Position numbers and translations under genes: made by a program
Shown here: positions 28,678 through 34,847 of the stretch, piece by piece
Position numbering within the stretch: the first letter of the stretch is position 1
Layout of the letters: each line of letters opens with the position of its first letter
IMG/VR virus record: IMGVR_UViG_3300043777_000418
Span: 1 to 36,421 of that record
DNA length: 36,421 nucleotides
Source of the DNA: a virus
Reading direction: 5' to 3' (one strand)
Notes under the pieces: generated by a model
Seen by the model: only the letters and a program-made list of their open reading frames with translations
Database searches by the model: none
Told to the model about the DNA's origin: nothing

Positions 28678-29453
28678 GGTTTGCGCTCGTGGCCGCGGGC
28701 GGTGCGGTCGGCGATTTCAGCGGCCTGCCGCCTGTTGCGCTCGATGCGCTGCTGGCGCTCGTCTTCGTCCTCGGAGGTGTGACGCGCCGCGAGGGGCCCG
28801 TCGGCCCTCGCGAGCGGCGCGCGTGAGAGCGCTGGATGCTCGCGCGCTCCGGCGGCCGGTCCCGGTAATGGTCTTACGGGAACGGGACCGGTACCGGTGT
28901 CGGGTGGACAGGCCTCGGACACATAAGTGGACAAGGTGGACTTTTTCGGTGGACGGTGGACACCGTTGTCAGCTCTACGCTTTAGGCGCTGCCTGCGCTT
29001 GTCGTCGCGCCACTTGACGCGCTTTAACTCCTTGTCCTCGCGGCGTTCTTCGTGGCCGGTGATCCCGTTTTTCGCTGTGTAGCCTGGCAGCTCCACGCCG
29101 CCGATCTCGGGCCTGTCCACCAACCAGTCGGCCGGAAACAGGTGGACAATCCAGTCAGGTAAGCGCATCACCTGGGCGAGTGCGGTGCGTGAAAGCGGTA
29201 GGGTGTCGTCGTTTCTGACGCGCATGTCCGCGTATGTCCACAAGCGGACAAGTCCACCGAGCATCGCGTTGCACAAGAGGGCTCGAGCATCGGTCTCACT
29301 GAAGCCGGTGAGTAGTACGTCGGAGTCCTGCGCGATGTCCGCCTGCGCGCCGTCGGCAAGCTCGATGTCCAGGTATCCCATGAGGCGATCGGCGAGCTCG
29401 AGCAGGCGTGGATCGGCCTCCGTATCCTTGTCGAGCTTGATGTAGCCGCTCAC
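28674..29453 (-). CDS. probable replication-associated DNA-binding protein
   Basis: A 259-aa protein. The N-terminus (SGYIKLDKDTEADPRLLELADRLMGYLDIEL, residues 2-32) resembles the start of phage replication proteins in which a winged-helix domain follows, and LLCNAMLGGLVRLWTYADMRVRND (58-81) and LSRTALAQVMRLPDWIVHLFPADWLV fit that fold. The C-terminal half (about 135-259) is charged, Arg/Lys/Glu-rich and presumably disordered. There is no ATPase motif, so it could be an origin-binding or helicase-loading factor of the lambda O/DnaT type. Start at a GTG overlapping the upstream stop. It is the largest early-operon gene. Assignment tentative. Confidence 0.5.
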   Translation of the reverse strand: MSGYIKLDKDTEADPRLLELADRLMGYLDIELADGAQADIAQDSDVLLTGFSETDARALLCNAMLGGLVRLWTYADMRVRNDDTLPLSRTALAQVMRLPDWIVHLFPADWLVDRPEIGGVELPGYTAKNGITGHEERREDKELKRVKWRDDKRRQRLKRRADNGVHRPPKKSTLSTYVSEACPPDTGTGPVPVRPLPGPAAGAREHPALSRAPLARADGPLAARHTSEDEDERQQRIERNRRQAAEIADRTARGHERKP

Positions 29454-29650
29454 TAGCGGCGCCTCGGGCCAACGGCCGCGGCGTAGACGAGTGCCTCCCG
29501 GTAGAGCTCAGCCCAGGCGACGCACGCCGGGCAAACGAGCTCCTCGAAATCGGACGGGAAATGTGAGCGGCAGCGCGTGCATTGGAGGATCCGCGTCGCG
29601 GGGGTAAAGGCCTGGGCCGGCGCGGCCATTTCTGCGCTGTCACGCTGCAC
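29453..29650 (-). CDS. small zinc-ribbon protein, 65 aa
   Basis: CTRCRSHFPSDFEELVCPAC (two CxxC pairs 13 residues apart) is a clear zinc-ribbon pattern in the middle of the protein, followed by a helix (AWAELYREALVYAAAV) and a basic tail. The GTG at 29650 is preferred because GCAGGGG lies 5 nt upstream; an earlier GTG at 29674 gives 73 aa but has no Shine-Dalgarno. It is the second gene of the early operon, separated from cro by about 120 nt. Role likely nucleic-acid or protein binding. Confidence 0.6.
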   Translation of the reverse strand: MQRDSAEMAAPAQAFTPATRILQCTRCRSHFPSDFEELVCPACVAWAELYREALVYAAAVGPRRR

Positions 29651-29769
29651 GACATCCCCTGCGGACCTCGACACCTAGGTTGGTGTTAGGTGTTGGATCC
29701 GGCCGTAATAAGTCGTCTCGCCACCCATGCGGGCGCGGCGAAGCCTATGCTCCCCCGACAGAACACGAA

Positions 29770-29982
29770 TTAAGCCTGGGCCCGAAGGGCGGACCGTTGA
29801 GACGGCTCGGGGCTGTAAATCCCCTCCCAGGTCACCGGCGAGTTATCGACGATCCGCTGAGCGATCTCGGGCCTGGGGCGCCGCGTGCCCTGCCTGTAGG
29901 AGATCGCGGCGCGCTCGGTAACGCCGAACTTCTCCGCAAATTCCTTGGTGCCGATCTTGTCGATGTAGTCCGGGAGCCTCAT
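29770..29982 (-). CDS. cro: Cro-like repressor
   Basis: A 70-aa protein (from the ATG at 29982) with a single helix-turn-helix (TKEFAEKFGVTERAAISYRQGTRRPRPEIAQRIVDN, about residues 13-48). The domain is similar to the Cro/YdaS-like repressors that switch lambdoid phages to lytic growth. It is the first gene of the minus-strand early operon and diverges from the longer repressor at 30080, with operator sites between them. An earlier in-frame GTG at 30000 is inside an operator and is not supported by a ribosome-binding site. The symbol reflects role and position only. Confidence 0.72.
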   Translation of the reverse strand: MRLPDYIDKIGTKEFAEKFGVTERAAISYRQGTRRPRPEIAQRIVDNSPVTWEGIYSPEPSQRSALRAQA

Positions 29983-29996
29983 GGTGCGTACGTGTA

Positions 29997-30009
29997 ACAC
30001 AAATTGTGT
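29997..30009. promoter_or_regulatory. operator O1
   Basis: ACACAAATTGTGT is a 13-bp palindrome 15 bp upstream of the Cro start. It would sit between a weak -35 (TTGCCT, 30020-30015) and -10 (TTACAC) of a minus-strand promoter for cro. Confidence 0.75.
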
Positions 30010-30029
30010 CGGCTAGGCAATGCAGCCGA

Positions 30030-30042
30030 GCACAATTCGTCC
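30030..30042. promoter_or_regulatory. operator O2 (degenerate)
   Basis: GCACAATTCGTCC keeps one half-site (CACAATT) of the operator consensus and lies midway between the other two copies. It is likely a low-affinity site. Confidence 0.5.
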
Positions 30043-30066
30043 ATCGCGGCAGCTCGCCCTTAAAAC

Positions 30067-30079
30067 GCACAATTTGTGT
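30067..30079. promoter_or_regulatory. operator O3 abutting the repressor start
   Basis: GCACAATTTGTGT ends at the base before the repressor ATG. A TAAAAC hexamer (30061-30066) just upstream could act as the -10 of a promoter giving a nearly leaderless repressor mRNA, as in lambda PRM. A repressor bound at this operator would shut its own gene off. Confidence 0.7.
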
Positions 30080-30496
30080 ATGGGGAAGCGGGACGCCGGC
30101 CAGAAGGTGACCGACGAGGGGCGCGTCGTGGCCGAGCGCATTCGGCGTGCGCTGCAGCTCGCTCGTGACGGTCCGATTACACAGGCCGAGCTCGCCAGGC
30201 GCACCGAGCTGCCTTATTCGAGGCTCGGTCATTACGCCCAGGGAACCCGCCGCCTGCCGATCCGGGAGGCGAAGCTCATCGGGGCAGCTACCGGAATCCC
30301 CGCGGCTTTCCTCATGGGGTTAGTCGACGAGCCGGATATGGAGCTCCTGCGCCTGCCGCGCGCCGCCAGGCTGGCGATGCTCCAAATGCACGCCTCAATG
30401 ACGGCCCAAGGCCCGAAGAACCAGCCCCAGGCCTCTCCTGAGCCACTATCCCCTTTCGAGAGCCGCCCGCCCGCCCCCCGACGCCGCGCCCGCTGA
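30080..30496 (+). CDS. CI-like prophage repressor without a cleavage domain
   Basis: A 138-aa protein starting at the ATG just after operator O3. An earlier in-frame ATG at 30020 was rejected because it lies in the control region. Residues about 32-66 form a helix-turn-helix (ITQAELARRTELPYSRLGHYAQGTRRLP). It is followed by AKLIGAATGIPAAFLMGL and a helical segment (LLRLPRAARLAMLQMHASM), then a Pro-rich tail. There is no LexA/S24-like Ser-Lys protease domain and no Ala-Gly cleavage site, unlike lambda CI. Induction would therefore need some other signal. Role: binds the five palindromes to keep lytic and recombination operons silent. Confidence 0.72.
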   Translation: MGKRDAGQKVTDEGRVVAERIRRALQLARDGPITQAELARRTELPYSRLGHYAQGTRRLPIREAKLIGAATGIPAAFLMGLVDEPDMELLRLPRAARLAMLQMHASMTAQGPKNQPQASPEPLSPFESRPPAPRRRAR

Positions 30497-30522
30497 CGCT
30501 GGACGAGGACCAAGTTCTGTTA

Positions 30523-30538
30523 CTTCTGGAGCCAGAAG
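30523..30538. repeat. perfect inverted repeat after the repressor
   Basis: CTTCTGG-AG-CCAGAAG, a 7-bp perfect stem with a 2-nt loop, 27 nt after the repressor stop. There is no T-run on either strand, so it may be a weak terminator or a binding site rather than an intrinsic terminator. Confidence 0.6.
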
Positions 30539-30570
30539 CCCCGGAATCTCACGCGACATAAGCGAGTCTG

Positions 30571-30583
30571 ACACAGTTTGTGT
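30571..30583. promoter_or_regulatory. operator O4
   Basis: ACACAGTTTGTGT, the same palindrome as O1 with one altered pair, located in the gap between the repressor gene and the plus-strand operon. It lies 23 bp (centre to centre) from O5. Confidence 0.75.
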
Positions 30584-30591
30584 TGACTGGA

Positions 30592-30608
30592 TGACACGTT
30601 TTGTGTCA
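30592..30608. promoter_or_regulatory. operator O5, extended palindrome
   Basis: TGACACGTTTTGTGTCA contains a 6-bp outer inverted repeat (TGACAC...GTGTCA) around the operator core. It ends 11 bp before the ATG of the first plus-strand operon gene. I did not find an unambiguous -10/-35 pair for this operon. Confidence 0.75.
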
Positions 30609-30619
30609 CGCTTCAGCTC

Positions 30620-30820
30620 ATGCAAACCCCCGACCTGTTCCCCGTTGAACTGGACGCTGCGCAGCGCGAGCTCGCCGCGAGTGCGCCGTACGAGCCTGAG
30701 CTCGATGACGCTACCTTCGACGACGACAAGCGCGAGACCGAGCTGCGCGGCGGCTACTGGCTCACCTGGGCGCACCAGTACGCGGACGATGTCGGCGTGC
30801 GCTGCGAGGGCCCGATATGA
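30620..30820 (+). CDS. small acidic protein, first gene of the plus-strand operon
   Basis: A 66-aa protein with about 16 acidic and 5 basic residues, strongly negative overall. MQTPDLFPVELDAAQREL and YEPELDDATFDDDKRETELRGG dominate it, and the C-terminal YWLTWAHQYADDVGVRCEG may be a short helix. It is the first open frame downstream of operators O4/O5, so it should be expressed immediately after derepression. High acidity is a feature of DNA-mimic inhibitors, but the protein is small and the idea is speculative. It overlaps the next gene by 4 nt. Confidence 0.55.
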   Translation: MQTPDLFPVELDAAQRELAASAPYEPELDDATFDDDKRETELRGGYWLTWAHQYADDVGVRCEGPI

Positions 30821-31053
30821 GCGCCGTGATCTCCGCGCGCGTGCTGCAGCGGCCCGCGTACGACAACACGCACGTGAGCTCGTTGCCCGCCTGGCTCGCT
30901 GACAATCGCCGCGCGCTGATTCGCTGGTGGTGGGACTGCGACGTTGCGCTGCGTGTCGGCGGCGGCGTGACAGCGGCCGACGATGACGAGTACGACCAGT
31001 TCTGCCGTGTGCAGTACGACCGCGAGCTCGCGGCTCTCGAGGTGACGCTGTGA
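30817..31053 (+). CDS. small early protein, 78 aa, unknown
   Basis: Contains a tryptophan-rich segment (LPAWLADNRRALIRWWWDCDVALRVG, about 23-48) and an acidic C-terminal third. The fold is probably helical. It overlaps the genes on either side by ATGA-type junctions, so it is translated with them. No family recognised. Confidence 0.55.
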   Translation: MSAVISARVLQRPAYDNTHVSSLPAWLADNRRALIRWWWDCDVALRVGGGVTAADDDEYDQFCRVQYDRELAALEVTL

Positions 31054-31250
31054 GCGCCGCCGTACTGGTGCCGCGTCCGGGCGCCCTGGTGGCGAAGTTT
31101 CGTGAGCGACGCGCGCATTGGTTCGCCCAGGCGCACGCCGAGTGCGATCCGCTGATGCGCCGGCTGTACGTCGATTTCGCCCGGGCGTGTCACACCGCGG
31201 TCATGCAGCAGCTGCGCCGCGATCGCGTGCGGTGGGGAGTGTGGTCGTGA
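31050..31250 (+). CDS. small basic helical protein, 66 aa, unknown
   Basis: Arg- and Ala-rich helices (ALVAKFRERRAHWFAQAHAE, RRLYVDFARACHTAVMQQLRRDRV). The GTG start overlaps the preceding stop. A nucleic-acid-binding helical hairpin is possible from its charge pattern. No stronger function can be given. Confidence 0.52.
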   Translation: MSAAVLVPRPGALVAKFRERRAHWFAQAHAECDPLMRRLYVDFARACHTAVMQQLRRDRVRWGVWS

Positions 31251-31393
31251 GGCTGCTCGACAAGGTTCTCGCCTGGCGCACGCGCCGGCGTCACGCAAAG
31301 CACCTCGCCCGGCTGCGCAAAAAGCGCGTCGTCATCGACGTGAAGCCCGATCCGCGCTGCGTCGTGCGCAACCTGCGGGAGCCGAACCGGTGA
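31247..31393 (+). CDS. small very basic protein, 48 aa
   Basis: Starts at a GTG overlapping the previous stop, with GGGGAG 7 nt upstream. The sequence is Arg/Lys-rich (LAWRTRRRHAKHLARLRKKR, about 9-28), then VVIDVKPDPRCVVRNLREPNR. It may bind DNA or RNA. A longer in-frame upstream sequence is out-of-frame shadow of the previous gene. Confidence 0.45.
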   Translation: MRLLDKVLAWRTRRRHAKHLARLRKKRVVIDVKPDPRCVVRNLREPNR

Positions 31394-32265
31394 GCGGCCA
31401 GATCCGCTCGCGTGTGCCGGCTGCGGAGTATCAGGCGCTCCCCGGTGTTGGGATCACGCGGCTCAAAGAACTGAAGCGCTCCGGCTTGCACTACCAGTAC
31501 CGGCTCGCGAATCCGAAAAGCACTGCCCCCCTCGTGCTCGGAGCCGCTGCCCATTGTGCTGTGCTCGAGCCGGAGCGCTTCCCCCGTCAGTACGCGGTGT
31601 GGCGCCGGCGAAGCGAGAACACCGGCAACCTGTGCCCGCGCAACGGCCAGCACTGGGAGGCCTTCAAGGGCAACGTCGCGCCCGGCCAGGAGATCATCAC
31701 CGAGGACGACGAGCTCGCCGCGCTCGCGATCGGGAAAACGGTGCGCGCGGATCCGCTCGCGATGCGCTACCTGGCCGCGGGCGACCCCGAGGTCACGATG
31801 CAGTGGGAGACCAGCATCGCGGCGACGATCGGCGCGCCGACGATCTTCAGCTGCAAGGGCCGGGTCGACTGGCTCACGCACCTCGATGGCGTGCCGTACC
31901 TGGTCGGCCTGAAGTCTGCGCGCGATGCGCGGCCGCTCATCTTCGGCACCGCTGCGGCGCGCCTGCAGTACCACCTGCAGTGGGCCTACTACCTGGATGG
32001 CTACGCGAGCATCACTAGCAAGGTCCCGAAGCTGCGCGAGATCGTGGTCGAGTCCGAGCCGCCGCACGACGTGGTCGTCTTCGACATCCCCGAGGACGTG
32101 GTTCACCAGGGCCGCGAGGAGTACCAGGCGCTGCTGCGCCATCTGCGCCAGTGCGAGGAGCGCGCCGAGTGGCTCGGCTGCGGCAACGGCACCGAGCAGG
32201 TGTTGACGCTGCCGACCTGGGTCTATCCGCAGGGCGATGACCTCACCGATTTAGGACTGGAGTAA
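31390..32265 (+). CDS. RecE/DUF3799-type PD-(D/E)XK exonuclease, D-x-K altered
   Basis: A 291-aa protein starting at a GTG overlapping the previous stop. It has the RecE-like exonuclease landmarks: LGAAAHCAVLEPERF (50-64), an acidic patch around E140, GRVDWLTHLDG (157-167, with D160), then YLVGLKSARDA (170-180), and the helix LQYHLQWAYYLDGYA. Related enzymes have D-x-K at the second block (DLKT or DLKS). Here residue 173 is Gly, encoded by GGC (31906-31908), one transition from GAC. Role in relatives: 5'-3' resection to feed single-strand annealing recombination. This copy may be inactive or may use another acid. Confidence 0.78.
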   Translation: MSGQIRSRVPAAEYQALPGVGITRLKELKRSGLHYQYRLANPKSTAPLVLGAAAHCAVLEPERFPRQYAVWRRRSENTGNLCPRNGQHWEAFKGNVAPGQEIITEDDELAALAIGKTVRADPLAMRYLAAGDPEVTMQWETSIAATIGAPTIFSCKGRVDWLTHLDGVPYLVGLKSARDARPLIFGTAAARLQYHLQWAYYLDGYASITSKVPKLREIVVESEPPHDVVVFDIPEDVVHQGREEYQALLRHLRQCEERAEWLGCGNGTEQVLTLPTWVYPQGDDLTDLGLE

Positions 32266-32272
32266 CACCAAC

Positions 32273-32911
32273 ATGCCCGAACGCACTGAAGAAAAACGCA
32301 AGCTGCCCAAGCCGGTCGATTTCGACCAGCTCTACCCGGGCCGCTTTCTCAAGGCCGGCGAGCTCCTCGGCAAAAAGGCCACGCTGACGATGACCTCGGT
32401 CGACATCGAGGAGCTCGAGGGCGAGGGCGGCAAGAAGGTCAAGGCAACGATCTCCTTCAAGGAGACCGAAAAGCAGCTGGTCTGCTGCAAGACCAACGGC
32501 ATCTGCATCAAGGCGATGTTTGGCAAAACGCTCGCAGCCTGGGTCGGCAAGCGCATCACGATCTTTCCCGACACCTGGAACGATGAGCCGTGCATTCGCA
32601 TATGGGGCTCGCCCGACATCACCCAGGAGCTCGAGGTCGAGATCGCGCTGCCTCGCCGGCGGCCGTTCAAGAAGACCATGCACAAGATGGTCCCGAAGGG
32701 CCCGGCCGCGACGAGCTCCTCGGGTCCGCCGGCGACTGCATCGGCGATCGCGCAGCTGCGCGCAGCCGAGAGCCTCGAGGCCTTCGACGGCGCGCGCAGA
32801 TCGGTGTGGGGGATGTACGCGGCTGCGGGCGCCGAGATTCCGCTCGATGTCGAGGCGGTCGCGAATGAGCGGCGGGAGCAGCTCGCGGAGGCGGACGAGC
32901 TCACGCTCTAA
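32273..32911 (+). CDS. exonuclease partner, possible OB-fold DNA-binding protein
   Basis: A 212-aa protein whose start, MPERTEEKRKLPKPVDFDQLYPGRFLKAGELLGKKATLTMTSVDIEEL, is followed by strand patterns (KVKATISFKETEKQLVCCKTNGICIKAMFG, GKRITIFPDTWNDEPCIRIWGSP) consistent with a beta-barrel. The C-terminal part (about 150-210) is helical and includes a DGARRSVWGMY region. Small proteins of this type commonly follow phage exonuclease genes and are candidates for binding single-stranded DNA or the exonuclease. The gene lies 7 nt after the exonuclease with TGGAGTAA as ribosome-binding region. Function inferred from context. Confidence 0.6.
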   Translation: MPERTEEKRKLPKPVDFDQLYPGRFLKAGELLGKKATLTMTSVDIEELEGEGGKKVKATISFKETEKQLVCCKTNGICIKAMFGKTLAAWVGKRITIFPDTWNDEPCIRIWGSPDITQELEVEIALPRRRPFKKTMHKMVPKGPAATSSSGPPATASAIAQLRAAESLEAFDGARRSVWGMYAAAGAEIPLDVEAVANERREQLAEADELTL

Positions 32912-32933
32912 CAATGGTTTCGAGGGGATAACG

Positions 32934-33083
32934 ATGAAAACGTGGAGCAAGGCCAAGCGCGATCGCCGGCTGCGGGTCGCGCGGTGGCTCGATCAATGGG
33001 CCGCGCGCATCCGCGCCGATGTCAAGGCCCACACGCCCAAGCGGCAGCTGGTGGCGCCCCCGCGCCTGGTGAAATCGGCGTGA
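32934..33083 (+). CDS. small basic protein, 49 aa
   Basis: Starts at an ATG with AGGGGAT about 6 nt upstream. The product is MKTWSKAKRDRRLRVARWL, then DQWAARIRADVKAHT, ending PPRLVKSA. It is strongly basic and probably helical, so RNA or DNA binding is likely. The end overlaps the next gene by GTGA. No family recognised. Confidence 0.5.
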   Translation: MKTWSKAKRDRRLRVARWLDQWAARIRADVKAHTPKRQLVAPPRLVKSA

Positions 33084-33475
33084 CCAGGGTGGTCCCGCTG
33101 CGCGCCGATCTGTTACGGCCGCCGCGGCGCCTTTCTCAGGACGAGAGGCTGCGCCTCCGGCAGGAGACCGAGGCGGCCGTGGCCGAGGCGCAGCGCCGGT
33201 ACTACGCCGCCAACAAGGACCGCGTGGCCGAGGCGCAGCGCCGGTACAGAGCCGCCAACAAGGACCGCGTGGCCGAGGCGCAGCGCCGGTACAGAGCCGC
33301 CAACAAGGACCGCATGGCCGAGGCGCAGCGCCGGTACTACGCCGCCAACAAGGACCGCGTGGCCGAGGCGCAGCGCCGGTACAGAGCCGCCAACAAACGG
33401 AAGATCAAAGCCATGGAGCAAAGAATCGAAGAGCTGCAGGCGGCTTTGCTCCGAGTGGAAAGGCGACGCGCGTGA
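33080..33475 (+). CDS. helical protein with five 15-aa tandem repeats
   Basis: A 131-aa protein starting at a GTG overlapping the previous stop. Residues 34-108 are five copies of the 15-residue motif VAEAQRRYxAANKDR (position 9 is Tyr or Arg), followed by a C-terminal coiled-coil-like segment (IKAMEQRIEELQAALL). Repeats of a Tyr/Ala/Asn/Lys-rich helical type with similar spacing occur in several phage proteins near nuclease or recombination genes, with no known function. The 45-bp DNA unit makes copy number changeable without frameshift. Probably an elongated helical rod. Confidence 0.65.
   Translation: MTRVVPLRADLLRPPRRLSQDERLRLRQETEAAVAEAQRRYYAANKDRVAEAQRRYRAANKDRVAEAQRRYRAANKDRMAEAQRRYYAANKDRVAEAQRRYRAANKRKIKAMEQRIEELQAALLRVERRRA
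33179..33403 (+). repeat. five 45-bp tandem repeats inside the helical-repeat gene
   Basis: Units start at 33179, 33224, 33269, 33314 and 33359. All keep reading frame. Copies 1 and 4 encode YYAANK and copies 2, 3 and 5 encode YRAANK, which hints at a duplicated multi-unit block. Confidence 0.9.
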
Positions 33476-33669
33476 GCCGCGAGCAGTCTGACGCACTCAC
33501 CTGCCGCGAGTGCGGTGCGGAGATCGTTTTCCTGCGCACCGCGAGCGGCAACACGATGCCGGTCAACGCCGACAGCGTCGAGCCAGGGGATACCGACTAC
33601 GAGCATGGGCGCCACGTGTCGCACTTCTCGACGTGCACCAACCCCGAGCGATTCAGGCGGCCGCGATGA
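33472..33669 (+). CDS. small zinc-binding protein, 65 aa
   Basis: CRECGAEIVFLRTASGNTMPVNAD opens the protein: CxxC-G, then an aromatic strand and MPV.AD, a pattern found in small phage proteins. HGRHVSHFSTCTNPERF follows, supplying a second Cys/His group, so one zinc may be bound by CxxC plus HxxxxC. Overlaps neighbours by 4 nt. Role unknown; similar proteins occur in recombination and early regions of many phages. Confidence 0.65.
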   Translation: MSREQSDALTCRECGAEIVFLRTASGNTMPVNADSVEPGDTDYEHGRHVSHFSTCTNPERFRRPR

Positions 33670-33998
33670 CTCAGATCATCCGCCCAGGCTTCGGCCCGTG
33701 CTGCTGCTGCGAGGGCGACATCGCGCACAACCCCGGGCTCATGATGTTGGAATTCGAGGGGCCGCCAGGCTTCACCGGTTGGGGCTGCGTGGTCTGCCAT
33801 CTGCCGAGCCGGGGCGCGATCGCGGTCATCTGCCAGGCCTGCATCAAGGCGCAGCGGTTGCCGATATTCATCGCCGCGGGCCGAAACGTCGGCGACAACA
33901 CGCGGCTGCGGCTCGACGATCAATTCCCGCAGAAGCCCTTCACACACCGGCTCGAGCTGCACCCGGAAATGTGGCTGACGAGCGGGAGGCCGTCATGA
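33666..33998 (+). CDS. cysteine-rich putative zinc protein, 110 aa
   Basis: CCCCEGDIAHNPGLMML (residues 12-28) begins with four consecutive Cys. GWGCVVCHLPS (about 39-49) and CQACIKAQRL (about 58-67) follow, giving at least three Cys pairs suitable for one or two zinc ions. The C-terminal part is polar (LRLDDQFPQKPFTHRLELHPEMWL). The ATG overlaps the previous stop. A related layout of GWGCVVC.LPS is recurrent in small phage proteins, function unknown. Confidence 0.58.
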   Translation: MTQIIRPGFGPCCCCEGDIAHNPGLMMLEFEGPPGFTGWGCVVCHLPSRGAIAVICQACIKAQRLPIFIAAGRNVGDNTRLRLDDQFPQKPFTHRLELHPEMWLTSGRPS

Positions 33999-34420
33999 CG
34001 ATCGAGATCGGCGAGCGGACCATCGCCATGTGGTCCGTCGAAATGCACCACGGCAATTTGCTCGCGCACCTGGGTTACATCGAGGAGGGCAAGCCGCGGC
34101 TGCGCCTCGACGGACGTTTCCGTTGGTATCGCGACGACGTCATCGACAGCCGCAAGAGCAACGACCGGCGCTCCTGGTGGAAGGTCGAGACCAACGACCC
34201 GCCGGCGCTCGCCATCGAGAAATTCCGCGACCTCATCGAGTCGCTGCGCCGGGCAGACGGCTGGAAGTCCTGGGAGCTGCTGCGCGGCTCGCGTACCGCG
34301 GCCGAGTTCGCCGAGGAGCTCGGCAAGATGCCCAACATGCACGTCGGCGAGCCGCTTACCGAGGAGCAGTACCGCGAGCAGTACGGTGGCGGCCCGCTCG
34401 AGCCGGAGGTAGTGCGATGA
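33995..34420 (+). CDS. protein of 141 aa, unknown
   Basis: TIEIGERTIAMWSVEMHHGNLLAHLGYIEEG is followed by RWYRDDVIDSRKSNDRRSWWKVETND and a helical C-terminal part (ALAIEKFRDLIESL, TAAEFAEELGKMP, LTEEQYREQYGGG). The fold is probably alpha/beta. Overlaps its neighbours by ATGA. I do not recognise the family. Confidence 0.55.
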   Translation: MTIEIGERTIAMWSVEMHHGNLLAHLGYIEEGKPRLRLDGRFRWYRDDVIDSRKSNDRRSWWKVETNDPPALAIEKFRDLIESLRRADGWKSWELLRGSRTAAEFAEELGKMPNMHVGEPLTEEQYREQYGGGPLEPEVVR

Positions 34421-34746
34421 GCTTGCGCGAAGGCGAGGTCTATCTCGGCGACGGCCTGTATGCCTCCGTCGATCCCCGCGGCGCGGTGGTCCTGCGCGCG
34501 CCGCGCATCCCGGTCGATCACTGGGTGGCGCTCGAGCCGGAAGTGCTCGAGGCCTTCGAGCTCTTTGTCGCCAGGCGCCTGCGCGCCGCGGATATGGACA
34601 CTGAGCTCGCGGCAGGCCTGGAGCGCGTCGAGGTCGAGGATCTGCGGAGGATCGCCGATGAGCTCGACAAACCGAGCGGCAACGGCAGTTTCGCGACGGC
34701 GATCCGCGACGCCGCCGACGAGCTCGAGCGACTGCGTGCGCGATGA
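34417..34746 (+). CDS. protein of 109 aa, unknown
   Basis: A beta hairpin at the start (YLGDGLYASVDPRGAVVLRAPRIP), then DHWVALEPEVLEAFELFVARRLRA and an acidic helical tail (VEDLRRIADELDKPS). The first segment resembles the N-terminus of small phage or host proteins of unknown function in which 'V.LGDGLYA..D..G.I.L..' is common. Coupled to both neighbours by ATGA. Confidence 0.55.
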   Translation: MSLREGEVYLGDGLYASVDPRGAVVLRAPRIPVDHWVALEPEVLEAFELFVARRLRAADMDTELAAGLERVEVEDLRRIADELDKPSGNGSFATAIRDAADELERLRAR

Positions 34747-34847
34747 GCGACCTGGCGCAGCTCATTTACGGCGTCGCCGCCCTGCTGTTTATCGCCGGGC
34801 TGCTCGTGCTCCTCTGCGTCATCGCTGCCAAGGTGTTTCGGCGATGA
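34743..34847 (+). CDS. tiny single-span membrane protein, 34 aa
   Basis: ATG at 34743 overlaps the previous stop, and the stop at 34845-34847 overlaps the next start. The product is MSDLAQLIYGVAALLFIAGL with LVLLCVIAAKVFRR, one long hydrophobic helix with a basic C-terminus. The reading frame is closely bracketed by the ATGA junctions of its neighbours, which supports it as a real gene. A small membrane regulator or toxin-like peptide are possible, but no evidence favours one. Confidence 0.5.
   Translation: MSDLAQLIYGVAALLFIAGLLVLLCVIAAKVFRR

Noticed and set aside
29675-29769. 95-nt gap between the cro-like gene and the zinc-ribbon gene as a site for an N-type antitermination signal
   Set aside because: No boxA/boxB-like pattern or strong hairpin with T-run was seen, so nothing was called there.
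30557-30562. CATAAG as a -10 for the plus-strand operon
   Set aside because: No acceptable -35 about 17 nt upstream, and no other combination around O4/O5 was convincing. The promoter for this operon was therefore not called.
33179-33403. Repeat array considered as CRISPR
   Set aside because: There are no spacers between the 45-bp units, and all units keep one reading frame within a gene.
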